Source: Methyloglobulus morosus KoM1
GTDB taxonomy: Bacteria > Pseudomonadota > Gammaproteobacteria > Methylococcales > Methylomonadaceae
Assembly: GCF_000496735.2 (NCBI RefSeq)
Contig: NZ_AYLO01000053.1
Span: forward strand, 1-39,218
DNA length: 39,218 bases
Reading direction: 5' to 3'
Part shown: positions 21,709 to 30,866 of the stretch, one piece after another
Numbering within the stretch: the stretch's first letter is position 1
Layout: each line of letters starts with the position of its first letter
Notes under the pieces: generated by a model
The model's database searches: none
Seen by the model: the letters and a program-made list of their open reading frames with translations, nothing else
What the model was told of the DNA's origin: nothing
Position numbers and translations under genes: made by a program

Positions 21709-23034
21709 TTATAAAGGATTGAACTGAGCAAAACTCAAAAATTGATGACCGCAATGGGCTGATTCACATAAGGAATTCACCGCAACATTAGCATTTACAC
21801 CAGAAATCAAACCTTCCTTTGAAGTTATTTTTGATTTTTGCAATATCGTATGCGCCTCAGCTACCGTTAGGTCAGGTTTCAACTCTAACAATAGCGCCAC
21901 CACGCCAGACACTTCAGCCGCCGCGATTGAACTGCCTGAGATAAAATCGTAGGTACCGTAAGGCAAAGTGGTCAACACTTTCTCACCCGGAGCCGATATG
22001 GATTCAGCCAAAGAACCGGGGGTTGATGCAGGCTGCTTGATAGACTGTACGGAAATCACATCTTTTAGGGAGGCAGGGAAGTTTTCGCTTGTGTTACCAG
22101 ACCCGGTATCGGCGGCAACGACTATAATGCCTTTTTCCAAGGCTTTTTTGAGCAACAAGGTAAGCAATGGGTCTTGTGGGCCGGTCAGGCTCATGTTAAG
22201 GACATCCACGCCTGCCTTGATGGCTGTATTAACGGCAAGCGCGAGTGTGTAACTATTACAGACGGCTTCCATAGCGTCTACTTTGTCCGGCCAACAGGCT
22301 TTCAGTGCCAACAACTTGGCATCAGGGGCTACCCCCATAATTCCGGTAGAGTTATCTCTCCGGGCTACCATAACACCGGCCACTGCCGTACCATGCTTAT
22401 CCGTCGCAAAACTGGCGGATATGTCTTCCGCAAAATTTTGGTTATTGCTGACTTGCCCTGCCAAATCGGGGTGATTTAAATCTACTCCCGTATCAATCAT
22501 ACCGATGACAATATCCCGACCCGTTGCCTTTCCATGAGCTAAACTAATCTGCATTTGCTGCAAATTAGCCTGAAGCCTAAAGTAAGGGTCGTTGGAACTG
22601 GAGGATTGCGTTTTGGTCTTGAATACGTTCATGCCCTGAACAACTTCGACACGGTCATCCTTGGACAATCGCTCGATGGTAGTTGCCACAGAGGCTTTAT
22701 CGGCAACACGGTACACTACGCAATGTTCACCGACTTCGGTCATGGGCCACTCAGCCAGCTTCTCCAAATCGTAATCGTCTGCAATTTGGTTGGTGATTCG
22801 CTCACTCCAGGTCGAACTTTGGTAACCGCCCCGTTGCCTGTAAGACGTTGGAGATGCCGTGTTTTTGATACTGTTAATCGTGTTGTCAGAAAAAGCCACC
22901 AGCAGCAGCCGATCTGCATTTTGCTGGGATAACATGCTGTTAAGCCCGCTTTCACTGTCGATTGGTGTTTTGCTTTCCGCTGGGACCATAAAAACGGCCA
23001 ACATCAGCAGGCCTGCCATTAGATAAGTTTTCAT
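21709..23034 (-). CDS. Secreted S8-family (subtilisin-like) serine peptidase, divergent active site
   Basis: 441 residues with a signal peptide (1-21), an N-terminal propeptide-like region (about 40-140, ending SKDDRVEVVQGMNVF) and a subtilase domain (about 170-400). The Asp-His-Ser residues are present: Asp181 in MIDTGVDLNHPDL, His214 in KHGTAVAG and Ser369 in SGSSIAAAEVSG. Two departures stand out. The oxyanion-hole position usually filled by Asn reads AADTGSGN, and the usual AAPH after the serine is AAAE. Its ATG abuts the anti-sigma gene stop, with AGGAG inside that gene, so the two are co-translated. This suggests a dedicated role in the sigma/anti-sigma unit rather than bulk proteolysis; that part is inference. 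Confidence 0.85.
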   Translation of the reverse strand: MKTYLMAGLLMLAVFMVPAESKTPIDSESGLNSMLSQQNADRLLLVAFSDNTINSIKNTASPTSYRQRGGYQSSTWSERITNQIADDYDLEKLAEWPMTEVGEHCVVYRVADKASVATTIERLSKDDRVEVVQGMNVFKTKTQSSSSNDPYFRLQANLQQMQISLAHGKATGRDIVIGMIDTGVDLNHPDLAGQVSNNQNFAEDISASFATDKHGTAVAGVMVARRDNSTGIMGVAPDAKLLALKACWPDKVDAMEAVCNSYTLALAVNTAIKAGVDVLNMSLTGPQDPLLTLLLKKALEKGIIVVAADTGSGNTSENFPASLKDVISVQSIKQPASTPGSLAESISAPGEKVLTTLPYGTYDFISGSSIAAAEVSGVVALLLELKPDLTVAEAHTILQKSKITSKEGLISGVNANVAVNSLCESAHCGHQFLSFAQFNPL

Positions 23035-23760
23035 CTATTCCTCCGAATGCATTGATGAAAGCAATGCATAGGCGGGTTCTGCAAAAATAACGTTGCCGTC
23101 TTTCTTTAACAATTCAATAACATCAAAAAGATGTTTGGCCGCAATGTCCTTATCGAGCCTAACTGTATACACACCCTGGGGAGTTGGGCTATTGCTAATG
23201 AATTGCCCATGTATACGCTCAAGAATCGTATTTTTCTGCAGCTGATCGACATTGTCAGCAAAAACCACTCGAATTTCATTCGCGCTTACGGCTTCTTGTT
23301 GCCCGTCAGACAACGTCTTAAAGCTGTTGCCGAGTTGCACATCATTCCCCGCATAACGCGGCATCAGCAGGGTTATAGACAACAGCACGGCTGCCGCCAT
23401 CGCCAACGCAGGATGAGAGATCGCGCTGCTCACCCAACGCTGTTTTCTGCCGTCACTTAATTGTGTGACATTGCCGGAAACCGTGCTTCCTTTTAGATTT
23501 AAGCCCGCTTGCTGGCCTTGAAGGCGCATTTTCAAGCGCGTAAAAGAGGCCTGTTCTGCTGAGTCAAGCGAACCTTCCTGGATCACGGCTTGCGCCAACT
23601 TCTGCAAATGGGCCTGCTCACGTTTACACGTCAGGCAAACGGCTAAATGCGCCTCGACTGCCTTTAACTCACCGCCTTGAAGTGTCTTGTTGACGTACCA
23701 AGGCAATAACTGAGACAGTTCCTGATGGTCAGAGTAAGATTTTGTATAATGCTGTTTCAT
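23035..23760 (-). CDS. Membrane zinc-finger anti-sigma factor with an S8-propeptide-like outer domain
   Basis: 241 residues in three parts. The cytoplasmic N-terminus carries the ZAS/zf-HC2 motif His38-X3-Cys42-X2-Cys45 (HLAVCLTC), typical of proteins that hold ECF sigma factors. One membrane helix follows at about 116-133 (PALAMAAAVLLSITLLM). The extracytoplasmic part (about 161-233) reads NEIRVVF, GVYTVRL, then a helix and DGNVIFAEPAY, closely resembling the propeptide/inhibitor domain of subtilases (fervidolysin-propeptide-like). It sits between the sigma gene (17 bases) and the S8 protease gene (0 bases). I infer that the outer domain binds or is cleaved by the neighbouring protease. Confidence 0.82.
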   Translation of the reverse strand: MKQHYTKSYSDHQELSQLLPWYVNKTLQGGELKAVEAHLAVCLTCKREQAHLQKLAQAVIQEGSLDSAEQASFTRLKMRLQGQQAGLNLKGSTVSGNVTQLSDGRKQRWVSSAISHPALAMAAAVLLSITLLMPRYAGNDVQLGNSFKTLSDGQQEAVSANEIRVVFADNVDQLQKNTILERIHGQFISNSPTPQGVYTVRLDKDIAAKHLFDVIELLKKDGNVIFAEPAYALLSSMHSEE

Positions 23761-23777
23761 CGTAAACTCCTAAACTC

Positions 23778-24407
23778 TCAGTGGGTGCGGTTTGAACTGT
23801 CGTTCGTTGGGGTTAAAATCAATGCCAGATTTTTACGGGCATGGTGCATTCGGGTTTTTACAGTGTTTTCAGGGCAACCCATGATGACAGCGATTTCGCT
23901 GTAATGCAGGCCCTCGTAATAAGTCAGCTCTATCACCGCCCGATGTTCGGGCGACAAGGCACTAAGGGCCGATTCCAGCCATTCATCGAGTTCGAGCTGA
24001 TTCATCCCGGCATCTTGCTTGCCCAGCCATGAACTGTCTTCGTCAAGTTCATCCAGCGACTCTTCTTCGGCCCGGTTGGCATCACGCATAACCTGCCGAG
24101 CCTTGTTAAAGGCGATCCCAAAAATCCAAGTGGACGGTTTGCACTTAGGGTCGTAACTCGCCGCTTTCTCCCAGACGACAAACATGACATCGTTGATGAT
24201 TTCATCAATCAACTCGTCACGACGGGTAATGCGGGCAATAAACCGGAATAATCTTGTGTAATAATGGTGATAGAGCTGTTCAAGTGCGCATTCATCTGCA
24301 TTGCAAAGCCGCGCTATCAAATCGGCATCCCGTAGCTGCTGACCATTTTGATGTGTACTCAACGGTGTACCTGCAAAAGATTGTGTCACTTCGGCTTGAG
24401 CTTTCAT
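23778..24407 (-). CDS. ECF-type RNA polymerase sigma factor
   Basis: 209 residues with region 2 (ALEQLYHHYYTRLFRFIARI, DELIDEIINDVMFVVWEKA) and region 4 (LSPEHRAVIELTYYEGLHYS, IAVIMGCPENTVKTRMHHAR), and no region 1 or 3, which is the extracytoplasmic-function sigma layout. The first 27 residues are a Gln/Thr-rich extension. It is first in the operon with the membrane anti-sigma factor and S8 protease. An inverted repeat (24426-24446) lies just upstream of the start. The ATG has a poor ribosome binding site. Confidence 0.92.
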   Translation of the reverse strand: MKAQAEVTQSFAGTPLSTHQNGQQLRDADLIARLCNADECALEQLYHHYYTRLFRFIARITRRDELIDEIINDVMFVVWEKAASYDPKCKPSTWIFGIAFNKARQVMRDANRAEEESLDELDEDSSWLGKQDAGMNQLELDEWLESALSALSPEHRAVIELTYYEGLHYSEIAVIMGCPENTVKTRMHHARKNLALILTPTNDSSNRTH

Positions 24408-24425
24408 TAAACATAGACCAAATTA

Positions 24426-24446
24426 AATTAACTTTGTACGTTAATT
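24426..24446. promoter_or_regulatory. Operator-like inverted repeat upstream of the ECF sigma gene
   Basis: AATTAAC (24426-24432) and GTTAATT (24440-24446) are perfect 7-bp arms around the spacer TTTGTAC, 18 bases before the sigma start codon. This fits a dimeric repressor site, and the TetR regulator at the other end of the operon is a candidate. The surrounding DNA is very AT-rich, so chance pairing is possible. Confidence 0.35.
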
Positions 24447-24942
24447 CCAAAAAACCAATGAAAGGTTCAATGGATAATTAAAAAAAACTTAAATTTGTTG
24501 AAACCACCCCAAATTTTAGATGAAAAGTGAATTCGATTGGTCAGCCAGAATTAATTTTTTAAAGAAAAAATAATTTAAAAAAACAAACCCTTAATTTGTT
24601 TTTATACGGAAAATAAAAAAAATGGTGTCGAACAAATAAAATTTAAGGAATATCGAATCAGTTGCTTCTTTATGGCTTGGCGCGCGAAGCGACCTCGCAT
24701 TGGTTTTTGAAGAATTCAATGGGCAAATCCTTAGGAATTAAGGAAACCTTGAATAATAAGTTGATGCCATGTGTGGTTCGACATGCCCTCCAGCAACGGT
24801 ATCAACACGATACCGTTCGTCCTGGGCCTATCTAAGGAGGGTAGTGGAAAGACTGGTTAAGAAATCCCTTATATTTAAGACGAATAGGCGAGTTCTATTT
24901 TATTGAACTATTGAACTTCACTTATCAAAAAGCCGGTTAGCA
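24447..24942. other. AT-rich gap without a gene
   Basis: About 500 bases between the ECF sigma gene and the secreted paralogs. The part next to the sigma gene is dominated by A and T runs and presumably carries its promoter. Near the other end, AACGGTATC (24795-24803) and GATACCGTT (24809-24817) form a perfect 9-bp stem with loop AACAC. This is followed by GTTCGTCCTGGGCC, which is like the other GTTCG palindromes of the window. No open frame with a ribosome binding site was seen. Confidence 0.5.
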
Positions 24943-25341
24943 TTACCTTGGCAAACACATTTCGATAACGCCACCTATGCGGGCATGAGTGCCGGCTTTG
25001 CGAATGACCCCCACCGCTTTTTTATTTTTGATGAAGTCCGGTGGAATGGGTGTTGCGCTTGGATTAGCGCTTATAACGTCTGGGTCACTGTCGAAAACAA
25101 AACCAATCGCACCCTTGCTGTCTGTGGCTTTTTCTCCAGACTGGATGGCAGTCTCCCCTGAGTAGACTTTGACATAGTAGCGCCCTTTAAGGCCCGTTCC
25201 ACGCACTAAAATTTTTGAACGGCTGCCGCCATTGAAAACCAGGCATTTAACACCGAGGGATGCGGCGTTAACTTCACCCAATGTACACAGGTTAAACGCC
25301 AAGAACATTAAGGCTATGATTGCTGATTTCTTAAAATTCAT
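24943..25341 (-). CDS. Secreted protein of unknown function (paralog of the next gene)
   Basis: 132 residues with a signal peptide (MNFKKSAIIALMFLAFNLCT to about VNAA). The mature part begins LGVKCLVFNG and continues through KILVRGTGLKGRYYVKVYSG and GFVFDSDPDVI to a C-terminal VIEMCLPR. Two mature-domain cysteines, one near each end, could form a disulfide. It aligns along its whole length with the product of the upstream gene 25374-25853, so the two arose by tandem duplication. The start at ATG 25341 is preferred to the TTG four codons earlier. I do not recognise the family; the beta-rich look suggests a small periplasmic or secreted domain. Confidence 0.65.
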   Translation of the reverse strand: MNFKKSAIIALMFLAFNLCTLGEVNAASLGVKCLVFNGGSRSKILVRGTGLKGRYYVKVYSGETAIQSGEKATDSKGAIGFVFDSDPDVISANPSATPIPPDFIKNKKAVGVIRKAGTHARIGGVIEMCLPR

Positions 25342-25373
25342 GTTTATTCTCAAGGATCAAAGGTAAGCAATTA

Positions 25374-25853
25374 TCATCTAATTATACAATTTGTAGTCAT
25401 ATAACCTTTGATTAGAAGTTTGGTTTTGGCATCACGTATGCTCGCCCTGACAACCCCACCTTGGATAAAAGCAGGATGAATCGCTGTTTTGGCTTCGAGA
25501 ATGACATCTTCAGGGTTGCTGTCGAATTCAAATTGCACTTGGCGGCTGACTGCGGCTTTTGGTCTCGACTTAACTGAGTTCCCACCAGAATCCACTTTTG
25601 CGTAATACTTCCCTTTTGGGAATCCGTAACCCCTGACAGTTACTTTCGAACGCGGAACGCCGCCCCCTCCCACAGGATCGTCCAGCCCCCCTCGTCCACT
25701 GCCTGAACCCGCGCCGTGTGTATCGCCTACCGTAGCAGTTGTACTCCGCAGTTCACACGAAACGTCAATACGCGCAGCATTCGCATCGCCCAAAATACCC
25801 AAATTGAGCAAAATGGTTGCTATTGCCAAAAATGCTGCATTTTTAAAAGCCAT
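25374..25853 (-). CDS. Secreted protein of unknown function with Gly-rich insert (paralog)
   Basis: 159 residues: a signal peptide ending at about DANAA, then IDVSCELRS, a Gly/Ser-rich insert of about 25 residues (HGAGSGSGRGGLDDPVGGGG) absent from its neighbour, and the shared domain KVTVRGYGFPKGKYYAKVDSGG, FEFDSNPEDVI, ending TTNCIIR. The two cysteine positions are the same as in the paralog 32 bases downstream. Co-directional with the ECF sigma operon, and upstream of it on the same strand. No function is assigned. Confidence 0.65.
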   Translation of the reverse strand: MAFKNAAFLAIATILLNLGILGDANAARIDVSCELRSTTATVGDTHGAGSGSGRGGLDDPVGGGGVPRSKVTVRGYGFPKGKYYAKVDSGGNSVKSRPKAAVSRQVQFEFDSNPEDVILEAKTAIHPAFIQGGVVRASIRDAKTKLLIKGYMTTNCIIR

Positions 25854-26001
25854 GCTTTTTCCTGTTAACTCAAATAGTTATTGCTTCGTCGCAAGAAATC
25901 AATAGAAATCTTATTTCCCATATACCTGTATATTGCAATAAATTAATTAAAGTTCATTGTCAGCTAAAAAATTTTCCGCTCGGTCTGTCCTTGTCGAACT
26001 A

Positions 26002-26754
26002 TTAGAATCCCACCGAAATAGAAAATACCACTGTTGCCTTCAAGGTTACTGGATGGTCGGGCGATATATTCCCCCCTAGCTCATCCAGATAATAAATTTC
26101 ACTTGCGTCGTAATAACGTAAATCCAGTGCAATAAACTTATATCGCCCCGTTAGGCCGGCATTCCAATACGGATAATCGGCATCTTGGACATCTTTGACT
26201 CGGGCGTAACCAAATGCGCTAGAAAATTCCAAATAGTCAGTCAACGGGTAGCGTCCGGTCAATTCATAGAAGAACGAATCGCCTTTTAGCCCATAAAAAT
26301 CATTCGAATAGGAGAACTGTGCGCTCAGATAACTCTTGTAATGAAGAAACAGGTAATATTCGCTGTAATCTCCCGGACGTGAAAAAATCAGGTTGTCATA
26401 AATATAGCGGGAATACTGTAAATCCATCCGCCAATCATCGGCAAATTGATAACTCCAGCCAACATAGGGAGTGACTTCAACTTGGGCTGCATTGGGATAA
26501 ATGAGATCTTCTTCTTGTTCATTTCTGCCTATGTCAAAACTAGAGGCACTGGCCCCGACATAAACTCCCGATGAATGTTGGTAATCGAGATTGCCTTGAA
26601 TAGCTGGATTGCCAGCACTTTTGGAGTACATCCTGGAAATATAATTGGTCGTGCCCGTTATCGTCCCGTGAATTTCAGCGAGGGCGAAACCGCTTTGAAA
26701 CAAGAAAACTACCGCGCAAAGCCTATATAATGGGAAAAAGAAAGTTGTCTGCAT
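26002..26754 (-). CDS. Outer-membrane beta-barrel protein, TIGR02001 / TorF-like putative porin
   Basis: 250 residues with a signal peptide ending at about ALAE. The mature part consists of alternating aromatic-rich strands, with GTTNYISRMYSKSAGNPAIQG near the start, then VYVGASASSFD, VTPYVGWSYQF and WNAGLTGRYKFIALDLRYYD. The protein ends ATVVFSISVGF with a terminal Phe, the outer-membrane insertion signal. The opening strand and its spacing match the TIGR02001 family, common in methanotrophs and other gammaproteobacteria. The transported solute is unknown. It is preceded by a 577-base gap. Confidence 0.8.
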   Translation of the reverse strand: MQTTFFFPLYRLCAVVFLFQSGFALAEIHGTITGTTNYISRMYSKSAGNPAIQGNLDYQHSSGVYVGASASSFDIGRNEQEEDLIYPNAAQVEVTPYVGWSYQFADDWRMDLQYSRYIYDNLIFSRPGDYSEYYLFLHYKSYLSAQFSYSNDFYGLKGDSFFYELTGRYPLTDYLEFSSAFGYARVKDVQDADYPYWNAGLTGRYKFIALDLRYYDASEIYYLDELGGNISPDHPVTLKATVVFSISVGF

Positions 26755-27331
26755 GAGGCGATCTTAGACTTTTTTGAGTTAAGCGGCATTCGCCTGAAAG
26801 TCAGGCTTATTTAGTCCTATCTGCATCATCAGCTAAGCGAACCGTTCATAAGGCATAGTGAACATCTTTTTCATTAAGCGGCTATTAAAATGATTATTTA
26901 TCACCCGTGGACAAATCTCCCCCCAGCAACATCGTTCAGTCACCCAAAGTTAATTGGGTTTATTGGCAACCAAATTGGCATGCCCAGTTAACAAACGACA
27001 AGTATTTGATTCCGTTCATGGTGAATCCTGTCGAACTATGAACGGAATCAACTTGCCCTAAGGCTCCTTAATCCTATTTAAATAAATCATAGTTCGTGCA
27101 ACAGCTTAAGAATTTATGAAAAATTTTGCAATTAGTGAAATTACCTATGTTTAATTCCTTAAGTGTCCCACAATGCCAAAACAAAAAGGCACTATCAATA
27201 TACGTTTCTTGGGCTAAAAACTGATTCGACTGTCCAACTCACAACGGGTATCAAACAGCAGCACATGGCGCCAGCCAGATAGTTGAAGAAGGAGTATAAT
27301 AGCAAACTAGCAACCTGCCGAAAAAATTCTT
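26755..27331. other. 577-base gap without a gene; one strong inverted repeat
   Basis: No open frame with supporting features was found. The notable structure is TTGATTCCGTTCAT (27006-27019) and ATGAACGGAATCAA (27038-27051), perfect 14-bp arms around an 18-base loop that contains CCTGTCGAAC. It shares vocabulary with the palindrome at 2171-2230. A TATAAT at 27295-27300 lies 32 bases before the next ATG but lacks a matching -35 element. Confidence 0.5.
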
Positions 27332-27883
27332 ATGCCAGAAACTCCTAAAACGGTACTTGAGGCGGACAAAAAACTTCGTCTATTAGCCATTTTTGAAAAG
27401 CTGTTGCCCTTGGTGGACAACCTTGCCGACAAGTTGCGCTTGTTTGTAATCCTGGGTGTACTGGTGGCAAGTTGGCTGGTCGTTTGGTGCTACTTCTTAA
27501 AGCATTTTTCCATAGGAATCGCCGTTATGGTGGGGATTGCTGCGATTTTGCCGGCATTGATCCTGGCGAGATTCTGGTGGGCATTGGAAGAGCTAAAATG
27601 CCTACCTGGCATTGCAGGCCGTATAACTGGCGATGCCAAAGCTGGACTCCAAGGATCAGTACAGAACATCCGCGCTGGCAAACTGCCCAAGTTAGGACTT
27701 TTGAGTGCCGGGAAGGGCCTTTGGTCGGTTGGCGCGATGGCTACGGAAGCGCGCGAATTGATGGGCTCTTACATTGGCATGGCAACATTGGCCAACCCAG
27801 TTATGCTGGTTTTTGGAGTCTTGTCGGTTATGAATGTGTTTTTATTGTTTTTAGTCGGTATAGTGCTAGTTTTTTTTATCTAA
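27332..27883 (+). CDS. Hypothetical inner-membrane protein
   Basis: 183 residues that I do not recognise as a named family. The N-terminal 35 residues are charged. Two hydrophobic helices follow, at about 38-57 (LFVILGVLVASWLVVWCYFL) and 60-83. A soluble middle contains Gly/Lys stretches (GKLPKLGLLSAGKGLWSVG), and a long hydrophobic C-terminus (about 150-183) ends VGIVLVFFI. The start has no clear ribosome binding site. It lies 32 bases before coaD on the same strand and may share its transcript. Codon use and in-frame continuity support a real gene. Confidence 0.65.
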   Translation: MPETPKTVLEADKKLRLLAIFEKLLPLVDNLADKLRLFVILGVLVASWLVVWCYFLKHFSIGIAVMVGIAAILPALILARFWWALEELKCLPGIAGRITGDAKAGLQGSVQNIRAGKLPKLGLLSAGKGLWSVGAMATEARELMGSYIGMATLANPVMLVFGVLSVMNVFLLFLVGIVLVFFI

Positions 27884-27915
27884 GCCATTTCGTTTTACAC
27901 ACAACTCCTGAACAG

Positions 27916-28658
<743 letters not shown>

Positions 28659-28753
28659 TTATTTTGTGGCGAAACTCTTTTCTCATAGGTCAGGCAGAAA
28701 ATCAGTTATTTTTCTTGGCCGCATTGATGCGAGCAGCATTCGGAACGAATACC

Positions 28754-30316
28754 ATGAATACCACGCCAAGAATTTTGATCGGGCAATGCGCTATCGCCGC
28801 AAGCAAGACAAAGCGAAGTACTCAGATATTTTCGCTGCAAACAGCAATTATTTTGTTTGTCGCCAGTTGCAGTTCCCCCAATTTTGCAACGAAACCCCAC
28901 CCACTAGCAAAACCAACCCTAAACGATATCGAGCATATCATCGTCATTTATGCTGAAAACCGCAGTTTCGATAATCTCTATGGTTTGTTCCCTGGTGCGA
29001 ACGGTATCAAGCAAGCTTCCAAAGAACAATATACCCAGATCGATCACGACGGCAAGCCGTTCAAAGAATTGCCGCCAGTTTGGGCAAGCGAGGCAGATCA
29101 GCCACCCATTGCCGAACACCTGCCTAACCAGCCATTTCAAATTGATAGACCTTCCTTGAACTTGCCGTTGTCCGCCAGGACGCGAGACCTAGTCCACCGC
29201 TACTACCACAATATAGAGCAAATCAACGGCGGCAAAAACAACAAGTTTGCCGCCATTTCCGACGCGGGCGGCTTGGTCATGGGTTATTACGACGGCTCAA
29301 AGTTGCCGTTGTGGCGTTGGGCGCAAGAACATACACTTGCCGACAACTTTTTCATGGGCGCATTTGGCGGTTCATTCCTCAACCACCAATGGTTAGTATG
29401 CGCTTGCACGCCTCGCGACCCTTCCGTGCCAGCAGATGAACGCCTTACCCTGGATGAACGGGGCCTGCTAAAACGGAAACCAGATTCACCGCCATCTGCC
29501 AAGTATGGCGCACCCAAGTTTTTGGGAAATGACCTATCCTTCACACCGGATGGTTTTGCCGTTAACACCACACAGCCGGCTTACCAACCCTCAAAAATCC
29601 CCCCTGTAAAAGGGGGCGACCCACGCTTTGCCGATCCCGCTGAGAAGCCATTGTCTCCACAGACCACAAAAACCATCGGCGACACTTTGTCGGCAAAAAA
29701 CATCTCTTGGGCGTGGTATGCCGGCGGCTGGAAGCAGGCATTGGCCGACGGAAGGCGACCGCCTGTTGTAAAGCGCCGTGTGATTTACAACAGCAAACCT
29801 GGCGCAATAAACTTCCAACCACATCACCAGCCCTTCAACTACTTTGCCCGATTTGCGCCCGGCAACCCTGATCGGGAACTGCATTTGCAGGATGGCGAAG
29901 ATTTTCTGCAAGCCATAGACAAAGGCACATTACCGCAAGTCGCCTTTTATAAGCCTTCCGGCAATTTGAACGAACACCCTGGTTACACGGATGTCTTGTC
30001 CGGCGACAAGCACTTAGATGAAATACTTAACAAAATCAAAAACAGTCCGGTTTGGAAAAAAACCGTGGTGATAGTCACTTATGATGAAAATGGCGGATTT
30101 TGGGATCATGTCGCGCCACCCAAAGGCGACCGCTGGGGCCCTGGCACGCGCATACCCGCCATTTTCATCTCGCCTTTCGCCAAAAGGCATTTTGTTGACC
30201 ATACCTCTTACGATACCACGTCGATCATAAAGTTTATTACCTTGCGGTTTGGTTTAGAACCCTTGCCAGGGGTGCGTGCTAATGCGGGTGATTTGACTAA
30301 TGCTTTCGATTTCTGA
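28754..30316 (+). CDS. Secreted phosphoesterase of the phospholipase C / acid phosphatase AcpA family (PF04185)
   Basis: 520 residues. The N-terminus has a hydrophobic stretch ending FVASCSS, a plausible lipobox, so the protein is probably a lipoprotein facing the periplasm. The catalytic domain begins IEHIIVIYAENRSFDNLYG, the conserved metal-site motif. It continues with a middle region of His/Asp-rich loops (LADNFFMGAFGGSFLNHQWL) and ends with VTYDENGGFWDHV and IPAIFISPFA, all characteristic of the family. The members split phospholipids or phosphomonoesters; which applies here is open. ATG 28754 is chosen (GGAAC upstream); an in-frame TTG at 28664 is a weaker alternative. Confidence 0.85.
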   Translation: MNTTPRILIGQCAIAASKTKRSTQIFSLQTAIILFVASCSSPNFATKPHPLAKPTLNDIEHIIVIYAENRSFDNLYGLFPGANGIKQASKEQYTQIDHDGKPFKELPPVWASEADQPPIAEHLPNQPFQIDRPSLNLPLSARTRDLVHRYYHNIEQINGGKNNKFAAISDAGGLVMGYYDGSKLPLWRWAQEHTLADNFFMGAFGGSFLNHQWLVCACTPRDPSVPADERLTLDERGLLKRKPDSPPSAKYGAPKFLGNDLSFTPDGFAVNTTQPAYQPSKIPPVKGGDPRFADPAEKPLSPQTTKTIGDTLSAKNISWAWYAGGWKQALADGRRPPVVKRRVIYNSKPGAINFQPHHQPFNYFARFAPGNPDRELHLQDGEDFLQAIDKGTLPQVAFYKPSGNLNEHPGYTDVLSGDKHLDEILNKIKNSPVWKKTVVIVTYDENGGFWDHVAPPKGDRWGPGTRIPAIFISPFAKRHFVDHTSYDTTSIIKFITLRFGLEPLPGVRANAGDLTNAFDF

Positions 30317-30340
30317 ATCTCATTTTTCCGGAGAAGACCT

Positions 30341-30781
30341 ATGCTAGAAATCACGCAGTTCATTGCTGTACTGACTTGCACCCTATTTACCGGCGCAGCT
30401 ATTTACATTAACCTTGTTGAGCATCCGGCACGCATGGGTTGTGATACAAAAATGGCTGCAACTGTTTGGGCACCCAGTTATAAACGTGCCACACTGATGC
30501 AAGCTCCGTTGGCAATAATAAGCTTTCTTGCAGGCATGACTGTATGTTTGTTAGGCGGCGGCACGCTGTGGCTGTTTAGCGCCTTTTGTATCGGTTTGGT
30601 CGTACCGTTCACATTCGTTGCCATTATGCCTACGAATCAGTTGCTGTTGGCACCCGGCCGTGACCTAGCTTCAGAAGAAACACGCGAATTGTTAAACAAG
30701 TGGGGTAACCTACACACTGTTCGTAGCCTTCTAAGTTTCATCGCATTAGTTAGTTATATAGCGTTGATAGTTGGGGGCTAG
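30341..30781 (+). CDS. DUF1772-family membrane protein (anthrone oxygenase-like)
   Basis: 146 residues with four hydrophobic helices: about 4-25, 52-72, 74-96 and 126-145. The family-like elements are TGAAIYINLVEHPAR in the first helix-loop and MPTNQLLLAPGRD followed by a WGNLHTVRS motif before the last helix. DUF1772 proteins are small integral membrane proteins, some related to anthrone oxygenases; bacterial roles are unclear. GGAGAA lies ten bases before the ATG. It is 24 bases downstream of the phosphoesterase gene. Confidence 0.78.
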   Translation: MLEITQFIAVLTCTLFTGAAIYINLVEHPARMGCDTKMAATVWAPSYKRATLMQAPLAIISFLAGMTVCLLGGGTLWLFSAFCIGLVVPFTFVAIMPTNQLLLAPGRDLASEETRELLNKWGNLHTVRSLLSFIALVSYIALIVGG

Positions 30782-30866
30782 CGTTATTAAGCAAAGTCCT
30801 GATTCGCACATTTGACCCTTCTGACCTGTTAAGCTAACTAAGCCATTTAACTGACAATAACACAGC

